Below are positions 1-8,874 of a stretch of 64,000 nt of DNA, in pieces (within the stretch, counting starts at the first letter, position 1; each line of letters starts with the position of its first letter). A program made the translations under genes and the position numbers. The notes beneath the pieces were generated by a model that saw only the letters and a program-made list of their open reading frames with translations, made no database searches and was not told where the DNA came from. This stretch comes from Gammaproteobacteria bacterium (lineage in GTDB: Bacteria; Pseudomonadota; Gammaproteobacteria; Enterobacterales; Psychrobiaceae), in contig JABSRT010000008.1 of assembly GCA_013214945.1 (NCBI GenBank), positions 124,001-188,000 on the forward strand, read 5' to 3'.

Positions 1-1
1 A

Positions 2-829
2 CAAGCGGGTCATGACGTTTGTGTCTACAACCGCACGGGCAGTAAAGCGGAACAGTGGCGAATTCAATATCAAGGCCGGGTGGGTAAAACGCCATGTGAT
101 GCTGCCGCAGATGCTGAAGTGGTGTTTGTTTGTGTCGGCAATGACGACGATTTACGTTCAGTAGTGCTGGGCGAATCTGGCGCGCTTGCCGGCATGGTCC
201 AAGGCAGTATTTTGGTTGATCATACAACGGCATCGGCCGATGTTGCGCGTGAACTGGCGTTAGTTTGTGCGCAGCAGGGTGTAGATTTCCTTGACGCACC
301 GGTTTCTGGTGGTCAAGCTGGGGCCGAAAATGGGGTGTTAACTATTATGATTGGTGGTGAACATAGCGTTTTTCAACGCGTTAAGCCAATTATTGGCGCA
401 TACGCCCGTTGTGCCGAGCGGATCGGCGAAGTTGGCAGTGGTCAGTTGGCTAAGATGGTCAATCAAATTTGTATCGCGGGTGTGGTGCAAGGGCTTGCTG
501 AAGCCGTTCATTTTGCTAAATGTGCCGATCTCGATGTTAATAAGGTGATTGATGTCATTTCTAAAGGCGCTGCGCAATCGTGGCAAATGGACAACCGCCA
601 TCAGGCAATGATTGATAATAGCTATGAATTTGGCTTTGCTGTGGATTGGATGCGTAAAGATTTAGCCATTACGCTCGATGAAGCGCGTCGTAACCAGGCT
701 AAATTACCGGTCACTGCCTTAGTCGATCAGTTTTACAGTGAAGTGCAGGGCATTGGCGGTAATCGCTGGGACACCTCGAGTTTGCATGCACGGTTACAAA
801 AATTCGATTGTAATAACCCTAAAAAATAA
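2..829 (+). CDS. 3-hydroxyisobutyrate dehydrogenase-like oxidoreductase (5' partial)
   Basis: NAD(P)-dependent beta-hydroxyacid dehydrogenase, probably oxidising a short 3-hydroxy acid such as 3-hydroxyisobutyrate or tartronate semialdehyde in the cytoplasm. The frame is open to the left edge, and the codons before the first internal ATG (position 80) encode QAGHDVCVYNRT, the second strand of the N-terminal Rossmann fold, so the true start and the glycine-rich loop lie outside the window. Seen inside: the substrate-binding DAPVSGG motif and the GQLAKMVNQ segment carrying the family's catalytic lysine. The all-helical C-terminal domain is complete and ends at TAA 829. The family runs near 290 residues, so only the first 15 or so are missing. 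The exact substrate cannot be told from the sequence. The next gene is on the opposite strand. Confidence 0.88.
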   Translation, partial: QAGHDVCVYNRTGSKAEQWRIQYQGRVGKTPCDAAADAEVVFVCVGNDDDLRSVVLGESGALAGMVQGSILVDHTTASADVARELALVCAQQGVDFLDAPVSGGQAGAENGVLTIMIGGEHSVFQRVKPIIGAYARCAERIGEVGSGQLAKMVNQICIAGVVQGLAEAVHFAKCADLDVNKVIDVISKGAAQSWQMDNRHQAMIDNSYEFGFAVDWMRKDLAITLDEARRNQAKLPVTALVDQFYSEVQGIGGNRWDTSSLHARLQKFDCNNPKK

Positions 830-890
830 TTGGCTCAGGCTGTCGGCTTAGCAAAAAAATGACAGCCTAACCACGACCGATCTTAACCGG

Positions 891-1220
891 TTATTTATGT
901 GCTATTTCGCCAGTGTCAGCATCGCAATATTGATGATGCAATGCCTTAATAATAGCGGTGACTTCAGCGCTATCTAATGAATAATAAATTGTTTGTGAAT
1001 CGCGCCGAGTAGTAACAAAGCCTTCGCGGCGTAACCAAGCTAAGTGTTGTGATAGCGATGATTGTGCCACAGGGATTAACTCATTAAGTTGCGAGACCGA
1101 TAACTCTTTATCCAATAACATACACAAAATCATCAAGCGATGATTATTGGCCATTGCTTTAAGCAGTGTCACGGCCTGATCAATGTTTTCTTGCATTTGA
1201 GAAAAATCGAGCTTCATCAT
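891..1220 (-). CDS. ArsR-family regulator, possible persulfide (SqrR/BigR-type) sensor
   Basis: Winged-helix repressor of 109 residues. The HTH core is at about 25-80 (LMILCMLL, SVSQLNELIP, SSLSQHLAWLRREGFV) with a beta wing at RRDSQTIYYSL. It has no CxC or His-rich metal site. The only two cysteines are C33 in helix 2 and C99 in the last helix. Their 66-residue spacing matches that of the redox pair in SqrR (C41/C107), BigR and HlyU, which sense persulfides by forming a polysulfide bridge. That role is inferred from spacing; the ArsR fold itself is clear. AAGG lies just upstream of two tandem ATGs (1220 and 1217); the second has better spacing. No sulfide-oxidation gene is adjacent, so the target is unknown. 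Confidence 0.85.
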   Translation of the reverse strand: MMKLDFSQMQENIDQAVTLLKAMANNHRLMILCMLLDKELSVSQLNELIPVAQSSLSQHLAWLRREGFVTTRRDSQTIYYSLDSAEVTAIIKALHHQYCDADTGEIAHK

Positions 1221-1603
1221 TTAACCTTAAATTATAATAATATTTTTTAGCTGAGAATAATCGCTAACACAGCCCGAAGCTAGTGATTAATCATTGTTTT
1301 GCAACGAATGACAATTTTTGATGCAAATCGATTGTTAGTTGCACTGTTTTGGTGTTTTTCAGCGTTCAAATGCTACCACCTACGAATAATATTATCATGA
1401 AATTGGCTAACTCTCAGGATTATCGAGCAAGCTACTCGCGTGTAGCTTAGGTTTTGCACGGCTATATATCTGTTTTATTTCCTTAGTAGTCACTCCATTA
1501 GTTCAGTTCATCTTAAATGTAGCTAGGGTCACAATTGATTTAAAGTGTTGGTGTTTAATAAAGCGCCCTCTGATGGGGTTACCCTGTCTTACTGTTGAGT
1601 CAA
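1221..1603. other. Intergenic region, regulatory side of the ArsR gene
   Basis: 383 bases with no convincing ORF. It should hold the promoter of the ArsR-family gene. Two AT-rich dyads, around 1228-1247 and 1385-1398 (ATAATATTAT core), are the type of sequence ArsR proteins bind, but nothing more specific is visible. Confidence 0.4.
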
Positions 1604-2068
1604 TTACTGCATAGTTAGCCGATTATCTACGACCGTAACAGTCTGCTGATGGGGCTGTTGACCATCATAGCGCCAGATTTCAATTAAATACTCACCTTGC
1701 TGTTGTAAACCAATAAATGAATGGTTAATTTTACCATCGGTTAGCGCACTTGCGAGGATCCTACTTGCCGGATCGGGATAATATTGTCCCGAATCGAGTA
1801 ATTGGTAACTGCGATATATATTGAGGTAGGCACGCTGATCGCTGTATTGCGCAAGATCAATTTCAACCTCAATGGTGCTTTTTGTCGTGAAAGAGAAATC
1901 ATTGGCGGCAACTAATTGATTAATGTCTAGCACAGCATCGGCAGACTGCTCAGCGCTGCTAGAATTAGCAGCGCTGTCGTCCGAGCCGCCACAGCTAATT
2001 AAGCTCAATGTCGTTAAGCCAGCAATTATAAAAAACAATGTTGATCTAGGTTGATGTTGCTTAGTCAT
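1604..2068 (-). CDS. Small lipoprotein following a LruC-domain protein
   Basis: 154 residues with a textbook lipoprotein signal: KQHQPR, a hydrophobic stretch, and lipobox LISC with acylated cysteine C26. A Gly/Ser/Asp-rich linker follows, then a compact domain from about residue 50 to the end. The residue after Cys is Gly, not Asp, so outer-membrane sorting is expected. GGGAG sits 8 bases before the ATG. The gene starts 24 bases after the LruC gene on the same strand, so the two form one transcript. The globular part has beta-rich character but matches no family I recognise. Function unknown; association with the secreted LruC protein is inferred from the operon. Confidence 0.75.
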   Translation of the reverse strand: MTKQHQPRSTLFFIIAGLTTLSLISCGGSDDSAANSSSAEQSADAVLDINQLVAANDFSFTTKSTIEVEIDLAQYSDQRAYLNIYRSYQLLDSGQYYPDPASRILASALTDGKINHSFIGLQQQGEYLIEIWRYDGQQPHQQTVTVVDNRLTMQ

Positions 2069-2092
2069 GGTATAGGCTCCCGCTAGTCGATA

Positions 2093-4318
2093 TTATTCAA
2101 ATAGGTGCTGGTTAATAGCCTGATTGAGTTGAAACCAATCGCTATATTGTGAGCCGTGTGATTGCACAAACTCGGCAAATTTTGGGTATGCGGTAAGCAA
2201 GGGTTTTCGTTCACTGGGCCAGTGCCAGGCATCGTTTATTTCTAATGCCCAAGGCAGATTATTACTGGTTCTGAAATAGCGGCCAGTTCCCGGATCGCTG
2301 GTATCGTCAGCTAAGCCTAAAAAGGCCGTATTAAATTTTGTCGTTGGCGCGTGGTCAGCTAAGTGAATTTCTAAACTGCGCCCCGGGTGAGTACCAAATA
2401 TCTCGCCATGGTAAAGACCTTCTGTGCCAAAGATAAAGGGATCATACGGCGCCGCTGGCGTCTCACTTAGTGCTATCGGATTAATTAACGGGATGCTGAG
2501 CTCAAAAGTAAATACCGCCGATTGAGAACAGCCGGGTTCACTGCGGTAATGGATGCAAACACTTGTGACGTGCTTCCACAAGTCTTGGCTAACAACCACG
2601 ACGGCATGTTCGTTACCACTTTCAAGGATCTCATACTCAGTAGCACCGTTAACCCCACTAAATTGCTGTTTCACATTGTTGTGCATTAAACGCAATGTTT
2701 GGCTGTTAACGTTCCTTTCATCAATATTTTCTAGCTGAACGGCAAAACCGCTGTGATGATAACCCCCTAATGCCTGTAACTCGCCTTCGATGTCTATTCT
2801 AACAATCATGTTATCCTTAATGACCTCAATTGTGCGGTAATGCAACACCACATCATTCATATCGTAATCTTCACTTTCTGGCCATTTGTCTTCATAAGCC
2901 AAAGTAACCCAACCATTTTGTGCTGGGTAGTAGCGATAACTTAGGTCAGTTGCAGAAATATTGATCGGGTGGTCTTCGACTTCGCCGCTAGTACTGCCGC
3001 CGCTATAACTCAGGCTTGTTTGCTCACTAAAACGAAAGCGACTCCAGCTTGAACCAACAGCGGCGTCAGGTGGCACTCGAATAGCCACTACATTAAGACC
3101 GGGGGTTAACACGACATCGATGATGCCTTGCTCGTTGGCATCGCTAAAATCACCGTCTCGATTCCAGTCAAACCATGCACTTAGTACCCCTGAACCCGAC
3201 GCATAAACACTGACTACACTGTCGAGGCCTGCTTCGAGTGCGGTAACAAAATTAACGCCGTCTTCATCGTCATAACTTGTTGAGTTGACCAAGGTATTGT
3301 CATCCGACTCATTGCCCCCATAGCCATCATAATCACCATCGGGTTGGTTTAAGCCTAAAAATATTGCAGAGTTTATTAAATGGCGAGCGCCATTATCGGC
3401 TAAGGTTGTGCCATAGCTGGCTGGTGCGTCGCCAAAATCTATCGTCGATGGGGTGTCTTCATCAATCAGTGGGGCACTAGCACACCGGGCGCCGTCATTT
3501 TGACTAGAGCTGGGACCATCGGCAAATTTTACTGCAGTAACGTCCAGATTGATTAATTGAGTGTCAGTTGTGCTAGCGGTTAAGCTGGACAGATTAATCC
3601 GATAAATTTGGCCGTCTTGATTACGTGAAAGGTAAAAATAACCATTTACGTCAAAATACATCGCACCAAAAGTACCGGTTTGTCCGGTATTGCCCATCTC
3701 TAGTGTTACACCGGAGTCGGGATCGAATTGGTATAAAATACCACTGGCATTATCGACCCCAAATAATTTTTTACTGTTCGGATGAAAAGCAAAATCAGTT
3801 AAACCGACGGCGGTATTACTCGTGATGAGTTGTGCGGTTAACGAGGCGTTAGCGTCTTGGTCTAAAGGTGAGAGATCAACCTTATAAAACCCAACATTAC
3901 GACGATATAAATAATAATAATGCTGAGCGACATCACCGACATAAAAAGTTTTGTTAGCAGGCAAACCCGTTAAATTAAGTGTTTGCACCTGAAAGTCGCT
4001 GCCCATTCGCACCATTTCAAAGTGGCTGGTATTATAGCCATAAAGATACTTGTCTTGCTCATTGAAGCCTAAACCATTGATGTTTGCGTTTATACCGGGG
4101 TCATCTTCAAGCAAGGTATAGTTGCCTGTCACCAGATTGATCCCATAAGTTGATACAGGGTTGCCTTGAAATAAAAAGGCCTTGCTTGGGCAGTTAGTAA
4201 ATGGAGCGCCATTGCTAGAATTACTGATAAAAACTAGACCGATAAAGCAGAAAATATTTAATATGGTGCCGTAACGCTTGACGTAATAATTACTGAAGGT
4301 GTGTGTTGATCCTGTCAT
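2093..4318 (-). CDS. LruC domain-containing secreted protein
   Basis: 741-residue exported protein. N-terminal signal sequence with a hydrophobic core at about 17-36. Residues 40-275 form a beta-propeller-like region of the DUF6923 type (repeats such as YLYGYN, KLFGVDN, YFYLSRN). A GEVED-type domain follows at about 370-450, ending in SGEVEDHPI. The C-terminal LruC domain (about 460-725) has the diagnostic EDYDMNDVVLHYR segment and GGYHHSGFAVQL. LruC proteins are surface or matrix proteins of marine gammaproteobacteria and Bacteroidetes with no settled biochemical role. GGGAGCATAGTC precedes the ATG. The downstream lipoprotein gene probably shares the transcript and may anchor or process it (inference). 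Confidence 0.85.
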   Translation of the reverse strand: MTGSTHTFSNYYVKRYGTILNIFCFIGLVFISNSSNGAPFTNCPSKAFLFQGNPVSTYGINLVTGNYTLLEDDPGINANINGLGFNEQDKYLYGYNTSHFEMVRMGSDFQVQTLNLTGLPANKTFYVGDVAQHYYYLYRRNVGFYKVDLSPLDQDANASLTAQLITSNTAVGLTDFAFHPNSKKLFGVDNASGILYQFDPDSGVTLEMGNTGQTGTFGAMYFDVNGYFYLSRNQDGQIYRINLSSLTASTTDTQLINLDVTAVKFADGPSSSQNDGARCASAPLIDEDTPSTIDFGDAPASYGTTLADNGARHLINSAIFLGLNQPDGDYDGYGGNESDDNTLVNSTSYDDEDGVNFVTALEAGLDSVVSVYASGSGVLSAWFDWNRDGDFSDANEQGIIDVVLTPGLNVVAIRVPPDAAVGSSWSRFRFSEQTSLSYSGGSTSGEVEDHPINISATDLSYRYYPAQNGWVTLAYEDKWPESEDYDMNDVVLHYRTIEVIKDNMIVRIDIEGELQALGGYHHSGFAVQLENIDERNVNSQTLRLMHNNVKQQFSGVNGATEYEILESGNEHAVVVVSQDLWKHVTSVCIHYRSEPGCSQSAVFTFELSIPLINPIALSETPAAPYDPFIFGTEGLYHGEIFGTHPGRSLEIHLADHAPTTKFNTAFLGLADDTSDPGTGRYFRTSNNLPWALEINDAWHWPSERKPLLTAYPKFAEFVQSHGSQYSDWFQLNQAINQHLFE

Positions 4319-4556
4319 GACTATGCTCCCTATGTTTAAATATAGTTAATCAAACATCATGCCATCGGCGTCACTTGTTAATATTTATGTTTAAAAACAA
4401 TAGGTAATTAATATTTTGGTCGTGGAATTTCACTCAGGTTGGTATTGGTACGGTGATGATATTGCAATTTGCAATGCAACATCATAACCGTGGTGTAGCA
4501 GCAGGCTTAGTGGCTAAGTCTGCGTTAAAATTGCGTGTTAACGCTTTTAAAACTAG

Positions 4557-5981
4557 TTATAAACTAGCGCCGTATTCAAATAACGCTTTTAAAATTGATA
4601 ACTTGCGTTGATCATTTGGGTTTTCAATTGCTAAGCTCTCAAGCAATAAACCGTAACTTTCGCCGTCAAGTACATTGCGACGATAGTCATTCCATTGTTG
4701 GTGCTCGTCTACTGACAAGGTCAGCGGGAAGTTTCTGGCACGAAACCTAAACAACATTTCTTTTAGTCGCGGATCGTCAAATTGCAACTCAAGGCTCGCC
4801 AATTGTTCTGGCTCAGTTTGGCTAATACGCTCAATCGCAGCTTTGTCGGATCCACTAAAAAAGCCACCACTATAGAGCATTAAATCTGGATCGGTTTCTG
4901 GTGCGCGATCGCTCTCTATCTCAAATACGGCCGCTACTTTTTCACGTAATTGTGGTTGCTGTTTTAATAAATCAAGATTTTTACGGCACAGTGCGCGGTC
5001 AATCCCGTGTCGATCTGCCGCCTCGGGCGTTAGGGTTTTTGCCGGTGCAATAACGGGACATTTATTAATATGAATCAGTTTTATTGGCACCGGTAAATCA
5101 TCACCAAGCTCGCTGCGTTTAGTATACATCCGCTGTGCAAGTTGCGCCGCATCCAGCTCTAATAATGGGGTTAAATCCATATTAAGGTTAATACAGACGA
5201 TCGCGTTTTTGTTGCTTGGGTGATAAGCCAAAGGCGTAATATAGGTACAACAGCCTTGGCTTGCCGGGATCTTTGATGTGACATGAACCAAGGGAGTCAG
5301 ATTGACCAAATCTAAATACTTTGAGACTTGTTGTTTACGGCGTAAATCGAAAATAAATTGGTATAGCTTTGGCTGTTTCTGTTTGATAAGTTTGGCCAAT
5401 TCAATTGTCGCTATTACATCTGAAACTGCGTCGTGGGCACCTTCGTGTTTGATATTATTGGCCTTAGTGAGCAACTCAAGCCGGAAACTAACAATACCGT
5501 CATCATTTTCTGGCCAGTTAATGCCTTCAGGGCGCAGCGCATAACAGGCACGGACTAAATCAATAATATCCCAGCGTGAGCAACCATTTTGCCATTCTCG
5601 GGCGTAGGGATCTAAAAAGTTTCGATACAGCGACTGACGAGTAATTTCATCATCGAACCGAATACTGTTATATCCGGCGACGACGGTGTTAGGCACTGAA
5701 AAAATATCATTTATTTTTTCAATAAAATGGGCTTCTGGTATGCCGAGTCGGTTTACTTTTTGTGGGGTTAAGCCAGTAATGAAACAGGCTTGTGGCTGCG
5801 GCAGATAGTCATTGGCGAGTTGGCAGTATATTTCGACCGGGTCGTCGATAATATTTAAATCAAGATCGGTACGGATCCCGGCAAATTGGGCAGGGCGGTC
5901 GCGCCGGGTATCTGCTCCCCAGGTTTCATAATCGTGCCAGAAGATAGTTTGCTGGTTACTGGTGTTATTTTTTTGATTCAT
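4557..5981 (-). CDS. sbcB: Exodeoxyribonuclease I
   Basis: Processive 3'-5' single-strand DNA exonuclease acting in mismatch repair and recombination. The DnaQ-like DEDD nuclease fold starts with FWHDYETWG, carrying the first acidic pair, followed by RPAQFAGIRTD and the His/Asp segment HEGAHDAVSDVIATIELA. The ExoI-specific SH3-like and C-terminal helical regions follow (LYSGGFFSGSDK, FRFRARNFP). I use the ATG at 5981, which has GGAAC 5-9 bases upstream and gives 474 residues, against 475 in E. coli. An in-frame ATG at 6017 would add 12 residues (MTTPSYMGLWNN) but lacks a ribosome-binding site. The gene looks monocistronic. Confidence 0.95.
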   Translation of the reverse strand: MNQKNNTSNQQTIFWHDYETWGADTRRDRPAQFAGIRTDLDLNIIDDPVEIYCQLANDYLPQPQACFITGLTPQKVNRLGIPEAHFIEKINDIFSVPNTVVAGYNSIRFDDEITRQSLYRNFLDPYAREWQNGCSRWDIIDLVRACYALRPEGINWPENDDGIVSFRLELLTKANNIKHEGAHDAVSDVIATIELAKLIKQKQPKLYQFIFDLRRKQQVSKYLDLVNLTPLVHVTSKIPASQGCCTYITPLAYHPSNKNAIVCINLNMDLTPLLELDAAQLAQRMYTKRSELGDDLPVPIKLIHINKCPVIAPAKTLTPEAADRHGIDRALCRKNLDLLKQQPQLREKVAAVFEIESDRAPETDPDLMLYSGGFFSGSDKAAIERISQTEPEQLASLELQFDDPRLKEMLFRFRARNFPLTLSVDEHQQWNDYRRNVLDGESYGLLLESLAIENPNDQRKLSILKALFEYGASL

Positions 5982-6299
5982 GTTGTTCCATAAGCCCATA
6001 TACGATGGGGTGGTCATTGTGTTGTGTGGCGACTCCGGTCAGTTTGCTACAGAGCTTTTAGCGGTTGGTCTATTTATGACCGAGCAATTTATGACCGGGC
6101 AATCCAGAATTCAAATACAGACATCGCTACAGTATATACTCAAGCCAATACAATACCTAAAAAAAGCAATACCTAAACAAAGCCGTTTACCGAAATAGAT
6201 GCCAGTTTATGCGCGTTATAAAATGGAACTCTTTTTTGGTCAATCGGGATAAAGAGTATTTTTTCAGAATAACTGTTTATCAGTTTAAAAGTCCTATAT

Positions 6300-6318
6300 G
6301 ATAATGGTTATCATTACG
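6300..6318 (+). promoter_or_regulatory. Fur box ahead of fagA-like/fumC
   Basis: GATAATGGTTATCATTACG matches 15 of 19 positions of the Fur consensus GATAATGATAATCATTATC. It lies 48 bases before the start of the FagA-like gene. Iron repression of the fumC operon is known in Pseudomonas aeruginosa and fits the gene order here. Confidence 0.75.
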
Positions 6319-6365
6319 ATGCAATGTTATTTCCAATACTCTCTATTATTCAGGAGCACTATGAC

Positions 6366-6731
6366 ATGACCGACGTCACACATGAAATTAAACTATGGCA
6401 CGAGCTAGGTACTGTCATTAGAAAGGCATTACATCCTGAACGAAGTGATGCCTTTGTTGCCTATTTTACGCTCGGCGAGCAAATATCAACTACCTTGCCT
6501 ATCGATAAACAATGGCAACTTTACCTCAGCCAACTGCACTTATTGCTAACGACCATCGAGGATCCTAAGGTGCCAGCTCACTGGCGCCGGATGTGTTTTG
6601 AATGTGTGCATCGGCCGCTATTGTCGCTAAAAAAAATCAGTAACGAGTATGCCCATGGTTCGAAAATTCGCGATTTGTATATCGCGGTAAACCAGCAGTT
6701 AAATACGGCATTTACTCAAACACCATTTTAA
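6366..6731 (+). CDS. FagA-like protein of an iron-regulated fumC operon
   Basis: 121-residue cytoplasmic protein with no transmembrane segment. The start ATG at 6366 has AGGAG at 6352-6356; an ATG five bases earlier is out of frame and closes at once. It is rich in Trp, His and Leu (KLWHELG, HWRRMCFECVHRPL) and predicted helical. It lies between a Fur box and fumC. In Pseudomonas the same position is held by fagA (Fur-associated gene A) in the fagA-fumC-orfX-sodA operon, and this protein has similar size and composition. Assignment to FagA is by context, since I cannot align the two. The biochemical role of FagA is not known to me. The 49-base gap to fumC suggests a shared transcript. Confidence 0.65.
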   Translation: MTDVTHEIKLWHELGTVIRKALHPERSDAFVAYFTLGEQISTTLPIDKQWQLYLSQLHLLLTTIEDPKVPAHWRRMCFECVHRPLLSLKKISNEYAHGSKIRDLYIAVNQQLNTAFTQTPF

Positions 6732-6780
6732 TATTACAGGCTAACCCAACTGGTTAGCTACTTTGCAAGGTATGAAGCTA

Positions 6781-8163
6781 ATGACCAATTTTAGAATCGA
6801 ACAAGATAGCATGGGCGAACTGCAAGTGCCGGTTAACGCACTTTACGGTGCTCAAACCCAGCGGGCGATTAATAACTTCCCGATCAGCGGTCAAGTAATG
6901 CCCAAGAGTTTCATTAGCGCGCTATTAAAAATAAAAATGGCTGCCGCTAATGCCAACAAAGAATTAGCGGTGATATCGCCTGAAATTGCCGATGCAATAG
7001 TCGCGGCGATAGCCAAGTTGCTTAAAGATCCAAACATGATGACTCACTTCCCAGTTGATGTATTTCAAACTGGCTCGGGCACCAGTACTAATATGAATGC
7101 TAACGAGGTTATTTCACACATAGCTTCACAAGACAGTGGCTTAACGATCAGCCCTAATGATCATGTAAATTACGGTCAAAGTAGTAATGATGTTATCCCA
7201 AGTACCATTCATGTCAGTGCGGCGTTAGAGCTGCAACATCAATTGTTGCCAGCCCTTAAACACCTGACCGCGGTAATTGATATTAAGGCCAAATCTATTG
7301 ACCATCATATTAAAACTGGCCGTACGCATTTAATGGACGCAATGCCAGTCAGAATGAGTCAAAGTTTATATAGTTGGAGCAGTCAAATTAAGCAAAACAT
7401 TGCGAACTTGCAAGCGCTACAACCGGTTATTCAAACGTTAGCGCAAGGCGGCACAGCTGTTGGCACCGGCATTAATGCTCACCCAGAATTTGCCCACTTA
7501 TTTAATCAAAAGTTATCTATTATTACCGAGGTTAATTTCATAGCCAGTGAAAACTTCTTTGCACTTATTGGCTCCCAAGATACTGCTGTGGCGCTGTCGG
7601 GCCAATTGAAAACAACGGCTGTTTCGCTGATGAAAATAGCCAATGATTTACGTTGGATGAACTCTGGGCCATTATCTGGGTTAGGTGAAATAGCACTAGA
7701 AGCCTTGCAACCGGGGTCGTCGATTATGCCCGGCAAAGTAAACCCGGTTATTCCAGAAGCTACCGCAATGGCTGCGGCGCAAGTAATAGGTAATGATGCT
7801 GCTATTACTATCGGCGGCCAATCGGGTAACTTTGAACTTAATGTGATGCTGCCGATGATAAGTAATAACTTACTGAGCAGCATTGAACTATTGACTAACA
7901 GCTCGCAATTACTAGCAGACAAAGCAATTGCAACGTTTGAAGTCAACAGCGACAATATTAAACAAGCCTTGTATAAAAACCCAATTTTGGTAACGGCGCT
8001 TAATTCGATTATTGGTTACGAGAAAGCGTCAAAAATAGCTAAAATTGCGTATAAAGAACAACGCGCGATTATTGATGTTGCATTAGAACATACCGAACTT
8101 TCTCGCGATAAACTGCAACAATTATTAGACCCGGCCAAACTAACTCTCAATGGTGGCGAGTAA
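6781..8163 (+). CDS. fumC: Class II fumarate hydratase
   Basis: Iron-independent fumarase, reversible hydration of fumarate to L-malate in the TCA cycle. Seen: TGSGTSTNMN and QSSNDVIPS (substrate loops), GRTHLMDAMP, and the fumarase/aspartase signature GSSIMPGKVNP near residue 311 with the mobile SS loop. Starting at ATG 6781 the protein is 460 residues, close to 467 in E. coli, and begins FRIEQDSMGE like its relatives. AAGG at 6767-6770 is well placed for this ATG; in-frame TTG 6763 and ATG 6772 are poorer. The class II enzyme lacks the Fe-S cluster, so induction under iron starvation through the upstream Fur box makes metabolic sense. An inverted repeat follows the stop codon. Confidence 0.96.
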   Translation: MTNFRIEQDSMGELQVPVNALYGAQTQRAINNFPISGQVMPKSFISALLKIKMAAANANKELAVISPEIADAIVAAIAKLLKDPNMMTHFPVDVFQTGSGTSTNMNANEVISHIASQDSGLTISPNDHVNYGQSSNDVIPSTIHVSAALELQHQLLPALKHLTAVIDIKAKSIDHHIKTGRTHLMDAMPVRMSQSLYSWSSQIKQNIANLQALQPVIQTLAQGGTAVGTGINAHPEFAHLFNQKLSIITEVNFIASENFFALIGSQDTAVALSGQLKTTAVSLMKIANDLRWMNSGPLSGLGEIALEALQPGSSIMPGKVNPVIPEATAMAAAQVIGNDAAITIGGQSGNFELNVMLPMISNNLLSSIELLTNSSQLLADKAIATFEVNSDNIKQALYKNPILVTALNSIIGYEKASKIAKIAYKEQRAIIDVALEHTELSRDKLQQLLDPAKLTLNGGE

Positions 8164-8178
8164 TTCTCCTTGCGTTCC

Positions 8179-8221
8179 CCTTGTGAAAATATATCGTTAA
8201 CATCGGCCAAATTTCACAAGG
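8179..8221 (+). terminator. Inverted repeat downstream of fumC
   Basis: CCTTGTGAAA (8179-8188) pairs with TTTCACAAGG (8212-8221) around a 23-base loop. A second copy of part of the left arm, TCTCCTTG at 8165-8172, can pair with CAAGGAGA at 8217-8224, so the two stems compete. There is no T-run, so this is a weak terminator or an mRNA 3' stabiliser. Confidence 0.4.
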
Positions 8222-8343
8222 AGACCTTGCTATCGTGTCGGTTAAGAACGATCGACATGCGAGTATGGCCTGATTTTCGTGTTATAACTTGACGTGCGTG
8301 CACGATTTAACTGCATGTCATCGCTATTGCAATCTCTGCCCAC

Positions 8344-8874
8344 TTATTGGACGCACGGTGCTTGCTGTTGACTGCGTAAAAAGCTGGCTGTGGATGGCGC
8401 GGTGCCTAACCCCGTTGTGACTGATTGGCCTAAATATTTTGCAATAGCCGCCATTAACGCTAAATGATGCGTTAGGTGGCTCGAGGCAAAGCACAGTTCT
8501 CGGCTTAACGATGAATAACATTGCACACTTTGCACACTGTAAATCGACACTTCGCCGCGTATGCTCAGTGATTGACCTAAAGTGCTGACATCGAGTTGTA
8601 ATAACCTATTTCGGATCAATTGCAGTTCATTAATCCCTTCAATTTTGACCCTTTCTAAGGCCAGACCTCGGCGACGAATATCGTAATCAATGGTATGGGC
8701 TTGAGTTGGATTTATCAGTGCCATATACAGGTCAAGAATATGGCGCAAGTGTTGGCCGATTGAACTATCAAACAGCGGAGCAGGTGATTGCTGATAACAG
8801 TCATCGCTTAGCCCATCAATAAATTCGATCATTTGATCGAGCGACTCAACGCAGCCTTTTATAATTACGTTCAT
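8344..8874 (-). CDS. DinB-fold protein at the end of an ATP-grasp operon
   Basis: 176 residues, four-helix DinB/YfiT-type fold. The family's metal-binding histidines fit H42 in SIGQHLRHIL and H133/H137 in SSHLTHHLALM. DYDIRRRG is also typical of this subgroup. DinB proteins include thiol-dependent S-transferases (bacillithiol, mycothiol) and hydrolases. Its start codon follows directly on the stop of the MFS gene, so it is the last gene of a four-gene transcript (11838 to 8344). It may act as a hydrolase or transferase in the same pathway as the two ATP-grasp enzymes, but that is inference. An unusually Gln/Ser-rich tail ends the protein. Confidence 0.75.
   Translation of the reverse strand: MNVIIKGCVESLDQMIEFIDGLSDDCYQQSPAPLFDSSIGQHLRHILDLYMALINPTQAHTIDYDIRRRGLALERVKIEGINELQLIRNRLLQLDVSTLGQSLSIRGEVSIYSVQSVQCYSSLSRELCFASSHLTHHLALMAAIAKYLGQSVTTGLGTAPSTASFLRSQQQAPCVQ

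Noticed and set aside
4430..4556. Plus-strand reading frame MILQFAMQHHNRG after sbcB
   Set aside because: Protein-like for about 30 codons but without a start signal and running into sbcB; too weak to call a gene remnant.
7506..7955. 149-residue ORF opposite fumC
   Set aside because: Antisense shadow of a highly conserved gene; composition mirrors fumC codons.
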